A DNA stretch of 32,789 nt from JAKAKT01 sp041305385 (GTDB lineage Archaea > Micrarchaeota > Micrarchaeia > Burarchaeales > JAKAKT01). The DNA lies in assembly GCA_041305385.1 (NCBI GenBank), contig JBFYLO010000077.1, forward strand, positions 1 through 32,789. Reading direction: 5' to 3'. Both the position numbers and the translations under genes were made by a program. Shown in pieces: positions 22,550 to 30,355 of this stretch. Numbering within the stretch: the stretch's first letter is position 1; each line of letters starts with the position of its first letter. Under the pieces are notes generated by a model. It was not told the origin of the DNA. It made no database searches and saw nothing but the letters and a program-made list of their open reading frames with translations.

Positions 22550-23632
22550 ATGAAGGCTTCGTTCGCAGACTCAACTAGATTACTTAACCAAAGGCCAGAG
22601 CTTGGGCCAGCCATGAAGTCCGCAAAGGGAGCACAAAGGCCTCTTGATAAAATAATCGAAAGCCTCGAGCTTCAAAAGATCTCTTCAAACCTGGGGTCCG
22701 TGACATCAAGCTTAGATAAAGTTTTAAGCGCGGTTTCAGGGCTCCAAAGCATCCCGGTCGTCACAGTCAGGGTTAAAGCGCAAGATGGAAGTTCAATTGA
22801 GAGGTACTTTTCTGCAAAAATTGAAATCTCTCGGCTGGTCGGAATGGCCGAAGCTTTGAAATCCCGCGAGGGCCACCTCCACGAGACTGAAAATTTTGCA
22901 AAGCTTTGCGAATTAGCCACCCGGTTATCCGACCTGGAACGTGAATTACAGCAAAAGATTCCAGAAAACACGCTCGCTCCACTCAAGAAAGCAAGGGAAC
23001 ACGTCGAATACGATGTGGCACGATTCTCCAGAGAGACTTATTCGCTATATGGCCAGGAGATGAATAATTTAATTGATGCGGTTAGGCAAATACGAAAAGG
23101 CTCCAGCTTTCTCCTTGGCTTTAAAAAACGCCAGGCCGAAGCCTTTGAGCTGCTCCCTGCGATAATAAAAGGCTTTGATGTTGGGCAGGAGATAGCAGAC
23201 GAGCTTTCCATACGTAAAGCGGTTCGCGTTGCAATAAAGCGAGCTAGCGCGATAAGGGATTTACTCGGGGATATCAAAGCTACTAGCGTGGCTCTCGATA
23301 AATGGCATGTCACGTTCCCCGATTCAGCTTCTATACTCGCAAACGAGCAGCAAGCGAAAAAGGGACTTCTAGAGATAGATCAAGCTTTTCCAGCTTACCA
23401 AAAGAAACAGGTCGATTCAGCAATCAATTCGACCGAGACAAAGATTGATCAGGTCGTTAAATGCATGCTGCAGGAAGCTGGGCTAACTGGGTCCTTGAAC
23501 TCGGCCTTCGCCAAATTAGACGGCCGTATCAATAGTTCCGTTTTACTCTACGAGAAGGCAACAGGGACAAGGTTGACAGTAGAAATTCGACCAAAAGGGA
23601 GTCAAAGAGAATATTATGACTCCCCGAGGTAG
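22550..23632 (+). CDS. Unrecognised helical protein, paralogue A
   Basis: I do not recognise this family. The protein of 360 residues is predicted to be nearly all helical, with no signal peptide, membrane helix or enzyme motif. By eye it aligns along its length with the next gene: 'SLELQKISSNL' with 'SLELATKTSNL', 'GHLHETENFAKL' with 'GKLHKSGNFKKL', and 'LLPAIIKGFDVGQEIADE' with 'LIPEIIEALKAGDELTDR'. The longer frame from 22505 is rejected because GGGGTGGTTGG sits directly before the ATG at 22550 and the TATA box would then lie inside it. The good promoter and ribosome site suggest substantial expression. A scaffold or cytoskeletal role is conceivable but has no direct support. Confidence 0.75.
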   Translation: MKASFADSTRLLNQRPELGPAMKSAKGAQRPLDKIIESLELQKISSNLGSVTSSLDKVLSAVSGLQSIPVVTVRVKAQDGSSIERYFSAKIEISRLVGMAEALKSREGHLHETENFAKLCELATRLSDLERELQQKIPENTLAPLKKAREHVEYDVARFSRETYSLYGQEMNNLIDAVRQIRKGSSFLLGFKKRQAEAFELLPAIIKGFDVGQEIADELSIRKAVRVAIKRASAIRDLLGDIKATSVALDKWHVTFPDSASILANEQQAKKGLLEIDQAFPAYQKKQVDSAINSTETKIDQVVKCMLQEAGLTGSLNSAFAKLDGRINSSVLLYEKATGTRLTVEIRPKGSQREYYDSPR

Positions 23633-23712
23633 TGCCGTTCCGAAATCCTTTTATGCATGTTCCGGCATAAATAATACACATTCTGTACAAAGTCGACAAC
23701 GGCTTCGTATGC

Positions 23713-23732
23713 ATTGGAACAGCAGTTCCAAT
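23713..23732 (+). promoter_or_regulatory. Hairpin in the 5' leader of paralogue B
   Basis: A perfect 8-bp inverted repeat, ATTGGAAC and GTTCCAAT, around the loop AGCA. It lies between the TATA-like boxes (TTTTATGCAT near 23649, CATAAATAAT near 23664) and the ribosome site GGAGGTG at 23747. It could be an RNA leader hairpin or a protein operator. Confidence 0.5.
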
Positions 23733-23758
23733 TCAAGTGCAAATCTGGAGGTGTAACA

Positions 23759-25207
23759 ATGTCGGCGACCTACGCGCAAAAAGTCGATGCCCTTTACGGC
23801 AGAAAACAACTTCTTTCCTCAATCGTCGGTTCAATGAACTACCGACGGGGCTTCGGAGACATACGTCAATCGCTCGAACTTGCAACTAAAACTTCAAATC
23901 TTATGGTCGTTTCAAACAAGCTCTGGTGGGCGAGAGGCGATGTAAACGAGACCTCTCCCGGGCTGCAGGTAAAGGTAAAGAGAGGGAAGAAGGAAAAGGT
24001 CGTTTCCGCCTCCTCAGAACTCGCTGCAATCGCAAAAGAGGCGGCTGAACTCGCTTACAAGGACGGAAAGCTCCACAAGAGCGGAAACTTCAAGAAGCTC
24101 CTAGGAATTTCAGGGAGAATTGGAAACCTGCTCTCCCAGCTTGACCCATCGGCTCATTCTGCAGCTTTTGGGCGCCTTCTGGAGGCAAGAGAAAGAATGG
24201 GCACTGACGAGTTCATGTTTGCCCCTGACAACTACAAGCAAATCATGGCAAACATGAAGGTCCTTGATTCTGCGTTAAGGGAAATCGAAAGGGGCGCGAC
24301 AAAGTTCTCTTTCAGCCTTTTCTCAGGTTTCAAGGACAGGAGCATGCACCACCAGACAATCCTGCTAATCCCGGAAATAATCGAAGCACTCAAGGCGGGC
24401 GACGAACTGACCGACAGGCCGCCCAAGTCGATTTCGGACGCAGTCGGCGTCTCGATGCGCCTTGTAACCGGCTTGAACGAAATGCTCATAGGCATGGGCG
24501 AACTCAACTCCAGGTTGAGCAAGCTTGACATAACCGACAAAAGGGATGAGAAGAACCTGCTCCAAGAAAATTCAGTCGTGGCGTTTGTTTCTCCGAAGCA
24601 ATCGCCCGAGAAGGCCGCAATGGCCCTAGTCGAGCTCAATATCGCTTTGGCTGAAAGGGGCCTCAAAATAGTCGAGAGCCCGAAAACGGAGCACAGCGAA
24701 CGCGGGCTTACAGGCGGAGATTATTGGTGGGGTTCTGTTGACACGGCAAGGGCCATTTACCGGGAACATGCCGGGCTGCTCGTGAAGGAAGTAAAGCGCG
24801 AGATTGAGTCGAGAGGCTTCAGCGTAACCCCCTCAGACCTTGCCCCTCCGAAAGAGCAAGCCGACAAGGGTCTCTTCAAGAAGGAGCCGGAAAGGGAGCT
24901 TTCGACAAAAGAGAAAATGGCGCTGGTCAGAGAAGTGGAGAAAGACTATCAAAAACTGCGCAAAAAGTTCCAAGAATTAAAAGCAACTGCAACAGAAGCT
25001 TCAGCATCCAATCCAATCGTGAAGAAGGTAATCCTCCTCACCCCCTCAGCGGAACACTGCCCGCTGCAGCTGGTTGAGAACGCCGTTTTTTACACTGCGG
25101 ACCAAATCAAGATAAGGAAAGTGGAGACGAAACTCGCTCCCCCCAACCACCATCCGGACTACAAGGAACCCGAGAAGATAAGTGGAGCAGGAATGGACGG
25201 CAGTTAA
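23759..25207 (+). CDS. Unrecognised helical protein, paralogue B with C-terminal extension
   Basis: 482 residues from the ATG at 23759 (MSATYAQKVD), chosen because GGAGGTG precedes it at ideal spacing; an upstream in-frame start at 23714 lies in the leader hairpin. The first 300 residues are homologous to paralogue A (see shared blocks there), with an inserted Trp-rich patch 'LWWARGD'. A further domain follows: 'SPKQSPEKAAMALVELNIAL' resembles a small alpha/beta unit, then a charged helical linker ('EKMALVREVEKDYQKLRKKF') and a C-terminal segment with 'TPSAEHCPLQLVENAVFYTA'. No catalytic motif is recognisable. Both paralogues have their own promoters rather than forming one operon. Confidence 0.75.
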   Translation: MSATYAQKVDALYGRKQLLSSIVGSMNYRRGFGDIRQSLELATKTSNLMVVSNKLWWARGDVNETSPGLQVKVKRGKKEKVVSASSELAAIAKEAAELAYKDGKLHKSGNFKKLLGISGRIGNLLSQLDPSAHSAAFGRLLEARERMGTDEFMFAPDNYKQIMANMKVLDSALREIERGATKFSFSLFSGFKDRSMHHQTILLIPEIIEALKAGDELTDRPPKSISDAVGVSMRLVTGLNEMLIGMGELNSRLSKLDITDKRDEKNLLQENSVVAFVSPKQSPEKAAMALVELNIALAERGLKIVESPKTEHSERGLTGGDYWWGSVDTARAIYREHAGLLVKEVKREIESRGFSVTPSDLAPPKEQADKGLFKKEPERELSTKEKMALVREVEKDYQKLRKKFQELKATATEASASNPIVKKVILLTPSAEHCPLQLVENAVFYTADQIKIRKVETKLAPPNHHPDYKEPEKISGAGMDGS

Positions 25208-25256
25208 ACCTTTTTCCGATTCTTTTTTATTTTATTCCCCCTAATCCTTAGCAGAG

Positions 25257-26903
25257 GTGAGTTCTTTCACTAAAATACTGGTCACAGCAGCCCTGCCCTA
25301 TGCAAACGGCCCGCTCCACCTGGGGCACATCAGGAGCACATACCTGCCTGCGGACATATATGCGCGATTTCAGCGCCTAATTGGCAACGAATGCCTCTAC
25401 ATCTGCGCCAGCGACGAGCATGGGACCCCCATAGTCGCATCAGCTGAGAAGGCTAAAAAAACTCCCGATGAGTTCGCCCGATTCTACCACGACCAGGACA
25501 AGAGGGAATTCGAGAAGCTTGGCTTCTCGCTGGACATCTTCCACAGGACCTCGAGCAAGGAGAACAGGGAGATGACCCAGCACTTCTTCAAGAAATTGAG
25601 CGAAGGGGGCTACGTTTACCAGAAAGAAGTCGCCCAAGCATACTGCCCGAAGTGCTCCCGCTTCCTCCCGGACCGATTCGTCATCGGCACCTGCCCCCAT
25701 TGCAAGGCAGAAGGCCAATACTCCGATTACTGCGACTCATGCGGAAAGGCCCTCGGCCCAGGGGAAATCGTCTCCCCGAAGTGCATGGTCTGCGCCTCGC
25801 CCCCGACAAGCAGGACCACGAGGCACTATTTCCTATCGCTATCGAAATTCGCCCCAAGGCTCCGGGACTGGCTCACCAGCCACCCGGCTCTCCAGAAGGA
25901 AGTCGTCAACTACGTGGTCAACTGGATAGACAACGGCCTGGCGGACTGGGACATCTCGAGGGATCTTGACTGGGGCGTTCCTGTCCCGGGCGAGAAGAAC
26001 ATGGTCTTCTATGTGTGGTTCGATGCCCCCATAGGATACATAAGTTCGACAGTCGCGCTCACTCCGGGCTGGGCGGATTTCTGGAAAAACAAGGACTCGA
26101 AAGTCGTCCACTTCATTGGGAAGGACATAATCTACCACCACTTCCTCTTCTGGCCCGCGATGCTGATGGGAACAGGGGAATTCAACCTGCCTAGCGCAAT
26201 TCCAACTCGGGGATATCTGAACCTCGAGAAGCGCAAGTTCTCCAAGAGCAAGAACTGGTTCGTTTCCCTCGGGGATTTCCTCGCCGAGTTCGACCCGGAT
26301 TTCCTGCGCTACTACGAGACCGCGATTACCCCGCACAAGGTCGAGGATGCGGATTTCGCGTGGAAGGATTTCCAGGCAAGGGTGAACAATGAACTGGTGG
26401 CGAACCTCGGGAATTTCGTGAACAGGACGCTTGTTCTAGTTAAAAAAACATCCGGCTCGAAAATTCCCGAGCCAAAAGGCCTCGATACAAGGGACTTGGA
26501 CTTGATTGAGTCGATTTCGAAAAAGAAGCAAATAGTCTCCTCCCATTTCGAGAACTTCCTTTTCAAGGAGGCGCAGGAAGAGATATTCGCCCTCTCCGCG
26601 GAGTTCAACAAGTACCTGAGCGAGCGCGAGCCCTGGAAGGAAAAAGACCCGCAGAAAGTGGCCAATTGCCTGTACGTCTGCTCGAGGGGCATTTCCGCCC
26701 TTTCGATTCTCACCGAGCCGCTTCTTCCCTTCACTTCGGAAAAAATCCGCTCGATGCTCGGGATAAAGAAAGAGCAGGTCAAGTGGGAAAACGCCGAGAA
26801 GGAGCTTGTCGAGCCGGGCACATCGATAAGTGAAATAAAGCCCCTCTACCTCAAAGTGAGCGACGAGCAGGTCGAGAAGCAGCAGAAAAAGCTGAAGGGT
26901 TAG
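25257..26903 (+). CDS. metG: Methionyl-tRNA synthetase
   Basis: Class I synthetase charging tRNA-Met. The HIGH-type motif is HLGH at residues 21-24, and KMSKS appears as KFSKS at 327-331. The connective-peptide zinc knuckles have eight cysteines (130, 133, 146, 149, 159, 162, 176, 179), the archaeal/E. coli two-zinc type. The anticodon-binding helical domain follows. At 548 residues it lacks the C-terminal EMAP-II-like tRNA-binding domain found in many homologues, which may be encoded separately. The GTG at 25257 is the only suitable start before the conserved 'KILVTAALPYANGP'. A T-rich TATA-like element at about 25225-25236 predicts initiation close to that GTG, so the transcript is probably leaderless. 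Confidence 0.97.
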   Translation: MSSFTKILVTAALPYANGPLHLGHIRSTYLPADIYARFQRLIGNECLYICASDEHGTPIVASAEKAKKTPDEFARFYHDQDKREFEKLGFSLDIFHRTSSKENREMTQHFFKKLSEGGYVYQKEVAQAYCPKCSRFLPDRFVIGTCPHCKAEGQYSDYCDSCGKALGPGEIVSPKCMVCASPPTSRTTRHYFLSLSKFAPRLRDWLTSHPALQKEVVNYVVNWIDNGLADWDISRDLDWGVPVPGEKNMVFYVWFDAPIGYISSTVALTPGWADFWKNKDSKVVHFIGKDIIYHHFLFWPAMLMGTGEFNLPSAIPTRGYLNLEKRKFSKSKNWFVSLGDFLAEFDPDFLRYYETAITPHKVEDADFAWKDFQARVNNELVANLGNFVNRTLVLVKKTSGSKIPEPKGLDTRDLDLIESISKKKQIVSSHFENFLFKEAQEEIFALSAEFNKYLSEREPWKEKDPQKVANCLYVCSRGISALSILTEPLLPFTSEKIRSMLGIKKEQVKWENAEKELVEPGTSISEIKPLYLKVSDEQVEKQQKKLKG

Positions 26904-27122
26904 CATGGCATCTTTTTCCCCAAGCTCTTGCTCTCATTCATAACCGGCGCAGGATTATTGACTCGGGTTACCCTGATCTCAGAACGAGTAGGAACCAAAC
27001 TCGGCGGCTTATTTACGGGAATGCCATCAACAGCCGTAATTGCAATCATCTTCATCTCCCGGGTGCAGCCAAATCCAGCGTTTCCTGACCCCCCGCAGTA
27101 TTTAATAAACCCATTCTCCTAA
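26904..27122 (+). pseudogene. Remnant of a small multi-helix membrane protein
   Basis: The frame runs from just after the metG stop to a stop at about 27122 without an ATG or ribosome site. It translates to 'FFPKLLLSFITGAGLLTRV' followed by 'SERVGTKLGGLFTGMPSTA' and 'VIAIIFISR', which looks like the first helices of a family of small archaeal membrane proteins. After about 50 residues the resemblance stops in Pro-rich sequence that contains the tRNA promoter. I read it as a truncated gene. It might instead be a short functional protein with a TTG start at 26928; the family assignment is from memory of the motif, not a search. Confidence 0.4.
27099..27109 (+). promoter_or_regulatory. TATA box of the tRNA-Lys gene
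   Basis: TATTTAATAAA lies 25-35 bases before the tRNA 5' end at 27134, the usual spacing. It sits inside the decayed membrane-protein frame. Confidence 0.6.
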
Positions 27123-27133
27123 TTCTTCCCCGT

Positions 27134-27354
27134 GGGCCTGTAACTCAGCTTGGCCTTAGAGTGCCTGGCTTTTAACCAGGAAGCCGGGGGTTCAATCTCC
27201 TTCCCTTTTCTTTTGGAAAAGAAAAGGTCTGGAGCAACCCCAAAAGAAAACCGACGAAGGCTCGGTTGGTTGAGCTCAAAAGAAGGGGAGAGAAAGAAAA
27301 GGGAACTCTCGTTAACCCGTTCTTTTGGGTTTTGAACAAATCCCCCCAGGCCCG
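27134..27354 (+). tRNA. tRNA-Lys(UUU) with a 144-nt intron in the T-loop
   Basis: The 5' exon (27134-27195) gives acceptor GGGCCTG, D-arm ACTC/GAGT, anticodon stem CCTGG/CCAGG with loop CTTTTAA (anticodon TTT at 27171-27173), variable loop AAGCC and T-stem GGGGG with TTCAA. The 3' exon (27340-27354) gives AT, CCCCC, acceptor CAGGCCC and discriminator G. All 7 acceptor pairs and 5 T-stem pairs match. Joined, the T-loop is TTCAAAT, so the intron falls at position 58/59. Unspliced, the 3' half cannot form a T-stem or acceptor. CCA is not encoded. A T6 run follows at 27355-27360. Confidence 0.9.
27196..27339 (+). other. tRNA-Lys intron, bulge-helix-bulge type
   Basis: GTTC (27190-27193) pairs with GAAC (27334-27337) as a 4-bp central helix. 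The 3' bulge is AAA (27338-27340) and the 5' unpaired triplet is AAT (27194-27196). Cutting after the second base of each gives exactly the mature T-loop. Inside, CCTTTTCTTTT/AAAAGAAAAGG (27204-27227) is an 11-bp hairpin, CCCAAAAGAA (27239-27248) pairs with TTCTTTTGGG (27320-27329), and ACCGA/TCGGT (27250-27266) forms another stem. The 5' side is relaxed relative to the strict motif. Confidence 0.8.
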
Positions 27355-27360
27355 TTTTTT
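27355..27360 (+). terminator. T-run after tRNA-Lys
   Basis: TTTTTT directly after the discriminator base, followed by ATTTTT: a standard archaeal T-run terminator. It ends 18 bases before the flpA start. Confidence 0.6.
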
Positions 27361-27377
27361 ATTTTTCAGGTGTTCGA

Positions 27378-28037
27378 ATGGAAATCAAGGAAATCTCCAA
27401 GGGCGTTTACAAGGTCGAGGGAAGGCTCGCGACCCTCAGCCTGACCCCGGGATTCAAGGTCTACGGGGAGAGGACGGTCGAGTTTGAGGGGAAGGAATAC
27501 CGCTCCTGGGATCCCTACAGGAGCAAGCTCTCCGCCGCGATTTTGAACGGGCTCAAGGAGATTCCGGTTAAACCCGGGATGAGCGTTCTTTACCTTGGTG
27601 CCGCAAGCGGAACTACTGCCTCCCACGTCAGCGATATCGTCGGTCCGAAGGGGAAGGTCTTCTGCGTCGAATTCGCCCCCCGCTCCATGCGCGACCTCAT
27701 CAATGTTTGCGAGAAAAGGAGGAACATGCTCCCGATTCTCGGGGACGCGAGAAAACCGGAGGATTACGAGAAGGACGTGGGAAAAGTGGATTGCATTTAC
27801 CAGGATGTCGCCCAGCCGGACCAGGGCAAGATTCTGCTCAGGAATTCGGGGATGCTCAAGGCAAAGGGGGCAGCCCTGTTCGCCATAAAGTCGCAATCCA
27901 TAGATGTAACCGCCAAGCCAAAAGATACTTACCAGGCAGTGCTCTCCTCCCTCGAATCCGAGTTCTCAATCCTCGAGCGTCTCGACCTCAACCCTTTCGA
28001 CAAGGACCACCTGTTCGTGAGCTTGAGAAAAAAGTAG
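27378..28037 (+). CDS. flpA: Fibrillarin-like rRNA/tRNA 2'-O-methyltransferase
   Basis: Catalytic subunit of the archaeal C/D box sRNP that methylates ribose 2'-OH in rRNA and tRNA, guided by sRNAs with Nop5 and L7Ae. At 219 residues it has the compact archaeal form without a GAR domain. Seen are 'YRSWDPYRSKLSAAI', the SAM-binding 'VLYLGAASGTTASHVSD', 'VFCVEFAPRSMRDL', 'LGDARKPEDY', 'DCIYQDVAQPDQ' and 'FAIKSQSID', which include the K-D-D-K catalytic set. The ribosome site CAGGTG lies just before the ATG. The usual partner nop5 gene is not adjacent here. Confidence 0.97.
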   Translation: MEIKEISKGVYKVEGRLATLSLTPGFKVYGERTVEFEGKEYRSWDPYRSKLSAAILNGLKEIPVKPGMSVLYLGAASGTTASHVSDIVGPKGKVFCVEFAPRSMRDLINVCEKRRNMLPILGDARKPEDYEKDVGKVDCIYQDVAQPDQGKILLRNSGMLKAKGAALFAIKSQSIDVTAKPKDTYQAVLSSLESEFSILERLDLNPFDKDHLFVSLRKK

Positions 28038-28089
28038 TTTAACGACGTTAGCCGAACTGTTTTTATTCTTTTAATGCGCCAATCCCACC

Positions 28090-28683
28090 ATGCCTAAGAG
28101 GAACGGGGAAGCAGAGCCGAACGGCCACGACGAGGGCATAAAAACCAAGATTAGGGGCTTTGTTGCCCAGGCAGTCTCCATCGGCCTTACGATTTCCCCC
28201 AGCGACCTCGCAAGCAAGTTATGCAAGGAGACCGGGATAAAGGACGAGAAGTGGGCGAAATACGCTTCCATCGAAATCATAAACAGGGTCAACAGCGAAC
28301 TCTACCACCGGACAAAGAATAATGAGCGAATTCTGTTCATCCCGCACTGCCTGAGGAACATAAAAGCCTGCAAGGCTTCGGTCGACGAAGAGGGATACCA
28401 TTGCGCGAAATGCGGCGGCTGCGTCATCGGAACCATTGTTCAGGAGTGCGAGAAGAATGAAATCAGGTATTTCATGGTTGCCGGGGGCTCCATCGTTATG
28501 AAGCTAATAGACAAGTACCAACCCAAGGCAGTCATCGGAATAGCATGTTACAACGAACTAAAGATGGCCCTTGAGAAGACAGGGGAGAGGAATCTTCCCG
28601 TGCAGGTCATACTTCTCAGCAAGGACGGTTGTGTTAACACCGAGGTCGACCTGGCCGACGTGTTGGAAAAACTAAAAAACTGA
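28090..28683 (+). CDS. DUF116-family cysteine-rich protein
   Basis: Family of unknown function found in archaea and anaerobic bacteria. The family pattern is visible: 'FIPHCLRNIKACKAS', 'YHCAKCGGCVIG', 'FMVAGGSIVMKLI', 'AVIGIACYNELKMA' and 'LLSKDGCVNTEVDL'. The conserved cysteines suggest an iron-sulfur or zinc centre. At 197 residues it is the usual length. TTTTTATTC about 28 bases upstream (near 28060) would give an almost leaderless transcript starting at ATG 28090. It converges with the thioredoxin-like gene, 5 bases apart. I cannot assign a reaction. Confidence 0.85.
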   Translation: MPKRNGEAEPNGHDEGIKTKIRGFVAQAVSIGLTISPSDLASKLCKETGIKDEKWAKYASIEIINRVNSELYHRTKNNERILFIPHCLRNIKACKASVDEEGYHCAKCGGCVIGTIVQECEKNEIRYFMVAGGSIVMKLIDKYQPKAVIGIACYNELKMALEKTGERNLPVQVILLSKDGCVNTEVDLADVLEKLKN

Positions 28684-28688
28684 GTGGC

Positions 28689-29591
28689 TCAGCAGCCTTC
28701 TGTTTCTGGGAATTCGTAGCAGATTGCGTACCTGACCAGGTTCGGGTTTGTGGTCTTGAACCTGCAGTCCACCACGAAGGAAGGAAGGTCCGCGTATGTG
28801 CCCAAATACGTCTGCCCCAGCTTCATGTCAAAGTCAATCAATTTATTCGCGTCTGCCACGCAGCTCTTTACCTCGGTAACATTGAGCCCGTTGTCTATGG
28901 CGCAACTCTCGAGCCTGTTCTCGGAAAGCGGTTTGCCGGTCTGCAGGGAGTACTTCTCCATTACGCATTTCCTGAATCCATCGAGAAGGCCCTGCTCCTG
29001 TGCGCAGGCATAATAGTTCGAGGTAAGAGAAACGTTCTCGTATCCATATGCCTCTATCATCGCGTTTGTTTTCGGAAGCATCACCCCGTATTCGTAGTCG
29101 ATGCTTCCATTGAACCTCTGCCTGAGGGCATTGCCCGCCTTCTCGAATGCAACGCAATTGGGGCAATAGGGATTGGCGAACTCCATCACCTTCACCTTTC
29201 CTTCGGAGCAGCTCATCTTTCCCACTATGGGGGCTATGCCGAGAGGCTCTTTGTTCGGGAAAACCCTCTGCCACATCTCGCCAACCGACAGGTTCTCATC
29301 CGAGAATGAAACCCTGAGGACGGAGAAACCACCCTCGTCAGTAAGAAGTTTCACGTCGCTTCTCCACTCTCCTGCCGAGTACTCCGGGGAGGGTATGTCC
29401 ACGTTCCAGAGCCCGTAATAGACGACAAGGTATTTCTGGATGTGCGTCACTATCTCATTTGGCGTGTGCCTCGGGGCCAGCGTGTTGTTGTTACCGCCTG
29501 TCTGGTTTTCAGGGTTCGAAGCCGGAGCTGTGGCCGTGCACCCAAGGAGAAGGGCGAAAATACAAAGGGAAAGCAACAGTTTCAAATCCAT
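28689..29591 (-). CDS. Exported lipoprotein with DsbA/thioredoxin-like fold (CPNC)
   Basis: The signal peptide has lipobox 'LLLGC' (Cys18) followed by a Thr/Asn/Pro-rich linker, so the protein is anchored outside the cell. The thioredoxin-like domain begins 'GKVKVMEFANPYCPNC' with active-site C143-x-x-C146. An inserted helical part contains paired cysteines ('YYACAQEQGLLDGFRKC') as in DsbA-type proteins, and a C-terminal 'YADLPSFVVDC' contains the cis-Pro region. It is a likely thiol-disulfide oxidoreductase or isomerase acting on exported proteins. The start is supported by GGGGTGAGAGA directly before the ATG, and the stop of the upstream gene lies inside that site, so the genes are coupled. 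It is the third gene of a three-gene operon. Confidence 0.85.
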   Translation of the reverse strand: MDLKLLLSLCIFALLLGCTATAPASNPENQTGGNNNTLAPRHTPNEIVTHIQKYLVVYYGLWNVDIPSPEYSAGEWRSDVKLLTDEGGFSVLRVSFSDENLSVGEMWQRVFPNKEPLGIAPIVGKMSCSEGKVKVMEFANPYCPNCVAFEKAGNALRQRFNGSIDYEYGVMLPKTNAMIEAYGYENVSLTSNYYACAQEQGLLDGFRKCVMEKYSLQTGKPLSENRLESCAIDNGLNVTEVKSCVADANKLIDFDMKLGQTYLGTYADLPSFVVDCRFKTTNPNLVRYAICYEFPETEGC

Positions 29592-29595
29592 TCTC

Positions 29596-30345
29596 TCACC
29601 CCGTCTTGGCAGCAGTTACACAATTCTTGGCGAAGCTCAGCATCGCATCCTCGCTCGGGAACTCCCCGAGCTGGACCTTGCCATTCGCAGGGCAGATGAA
29701 CTGGGGGACCCCGGCACTGAAGTCAGCCAAAGTCGATAGGCACTGCTGCGCTATCGTCATGTTCGCGTTATCCGGGTCATCGGCCTGCGCCCACAGGAAC
29801 TTGTAACCCTTCGACTCCGTGCTCTGCACCCAGGGTTTCATATTGGCACAGTGGGGGCAGGTGCTCGTGTAGTAGAACGCCACAGTATCCAGGGAAACGC
29901 TGCTGTTCTTGAGGCAGGTTTCAATGTTCTTCCTGCTGTTTTCAAATTCGGCCTGGTAAAGGTCGCACGCCTTCTTGTTTTTGTCGAAGTCGCAGGTAGT
30001 CTTCATGAAGTCCATCTTGCTCGCCGGGTTCAAAATGCCCGTGCGCTCCTCTTCGTACAGCAGCACAATCGGGCCCTGGGCCCAGTCAGCCTTGTAAACG
30101 CTGAGCTCGAATCCCAGTTCTTTGGCCCATCCCTGAGTGACGGAGATTTTACAAAGCTCATCCGTGCAGGCAGTCGGGACAATCATCGTCATCCCTGGCC
30201 CGCATTTATCGCAGTCAGCTGCGCATTTGCTGCAGTCATTGGTCACGTTGCATTTGCTGCAATCGTAAACAACATCCCCGTTTCCCGTGCATCCGAAAAG
30301 GAAAACAATACCCATTACGAGCATTAATCCGGCTTCAGTTTTCAT
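29596..30345 (-). CDS. Exported lipoprotein with CxxC ladder and thioredoxin-like domain (CPHC)
   Basis: Lipoprotein signal with Cys19 ('FLFGC'). A short ladder of CSKC, CSKC and CDKC motifs (about residues 29-48) may bind metal or form disulfides. A first thioredoxin-like region has 'TACTDELCKISV', and a second, clear one has 'FYYTSTCPHCANMKPWV' (C163/C166) and the cis-Pro 'GVPQFICP'. The second domain aligns closely with the neighbouring gene upstream, so the two are tandem paralogues. The ATG at 30345 is chosen because GAGGTGATTT precedes it; the longer start at 30354 would disrupt that. Probable role: extracytoplasmic disulfide formation or reduction. Direction of electron flow is unknown. 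Confidence 0.82.
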   Translation of the reverse strand: MKTEAGLMLVMGIVFLFGCTGNGDVVYDCSKCNVTNDCSKCAADCDKCGPGMTMIVPTACTDELCKISVTQGWAKELGFELSVYKADWAQGPIVLLYEEERTGILNPASKMDFMKTTCDFDKNKKACDLYQAEFENSRKNIETCLKNSSVSLDTVAFYYTSTCPHCANMKPWVQSTESKGYKFLWAQADDPDNANMTIAQQCLSTLADFSAGVPQFICPANGKVQLGEFPSEDAMLSFAKNCVTAAKTG

Positions 30346-30355
30346 AGAAATCACC

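Noticed and set aside
27150..27335. ORF of 61 codons over the tRNA and its intron
   Set aside because: It spans tRNA exon sequence and intron stems, has no ribosome site, and gives a low-complexity protein; no homing endonuclease motif is present.
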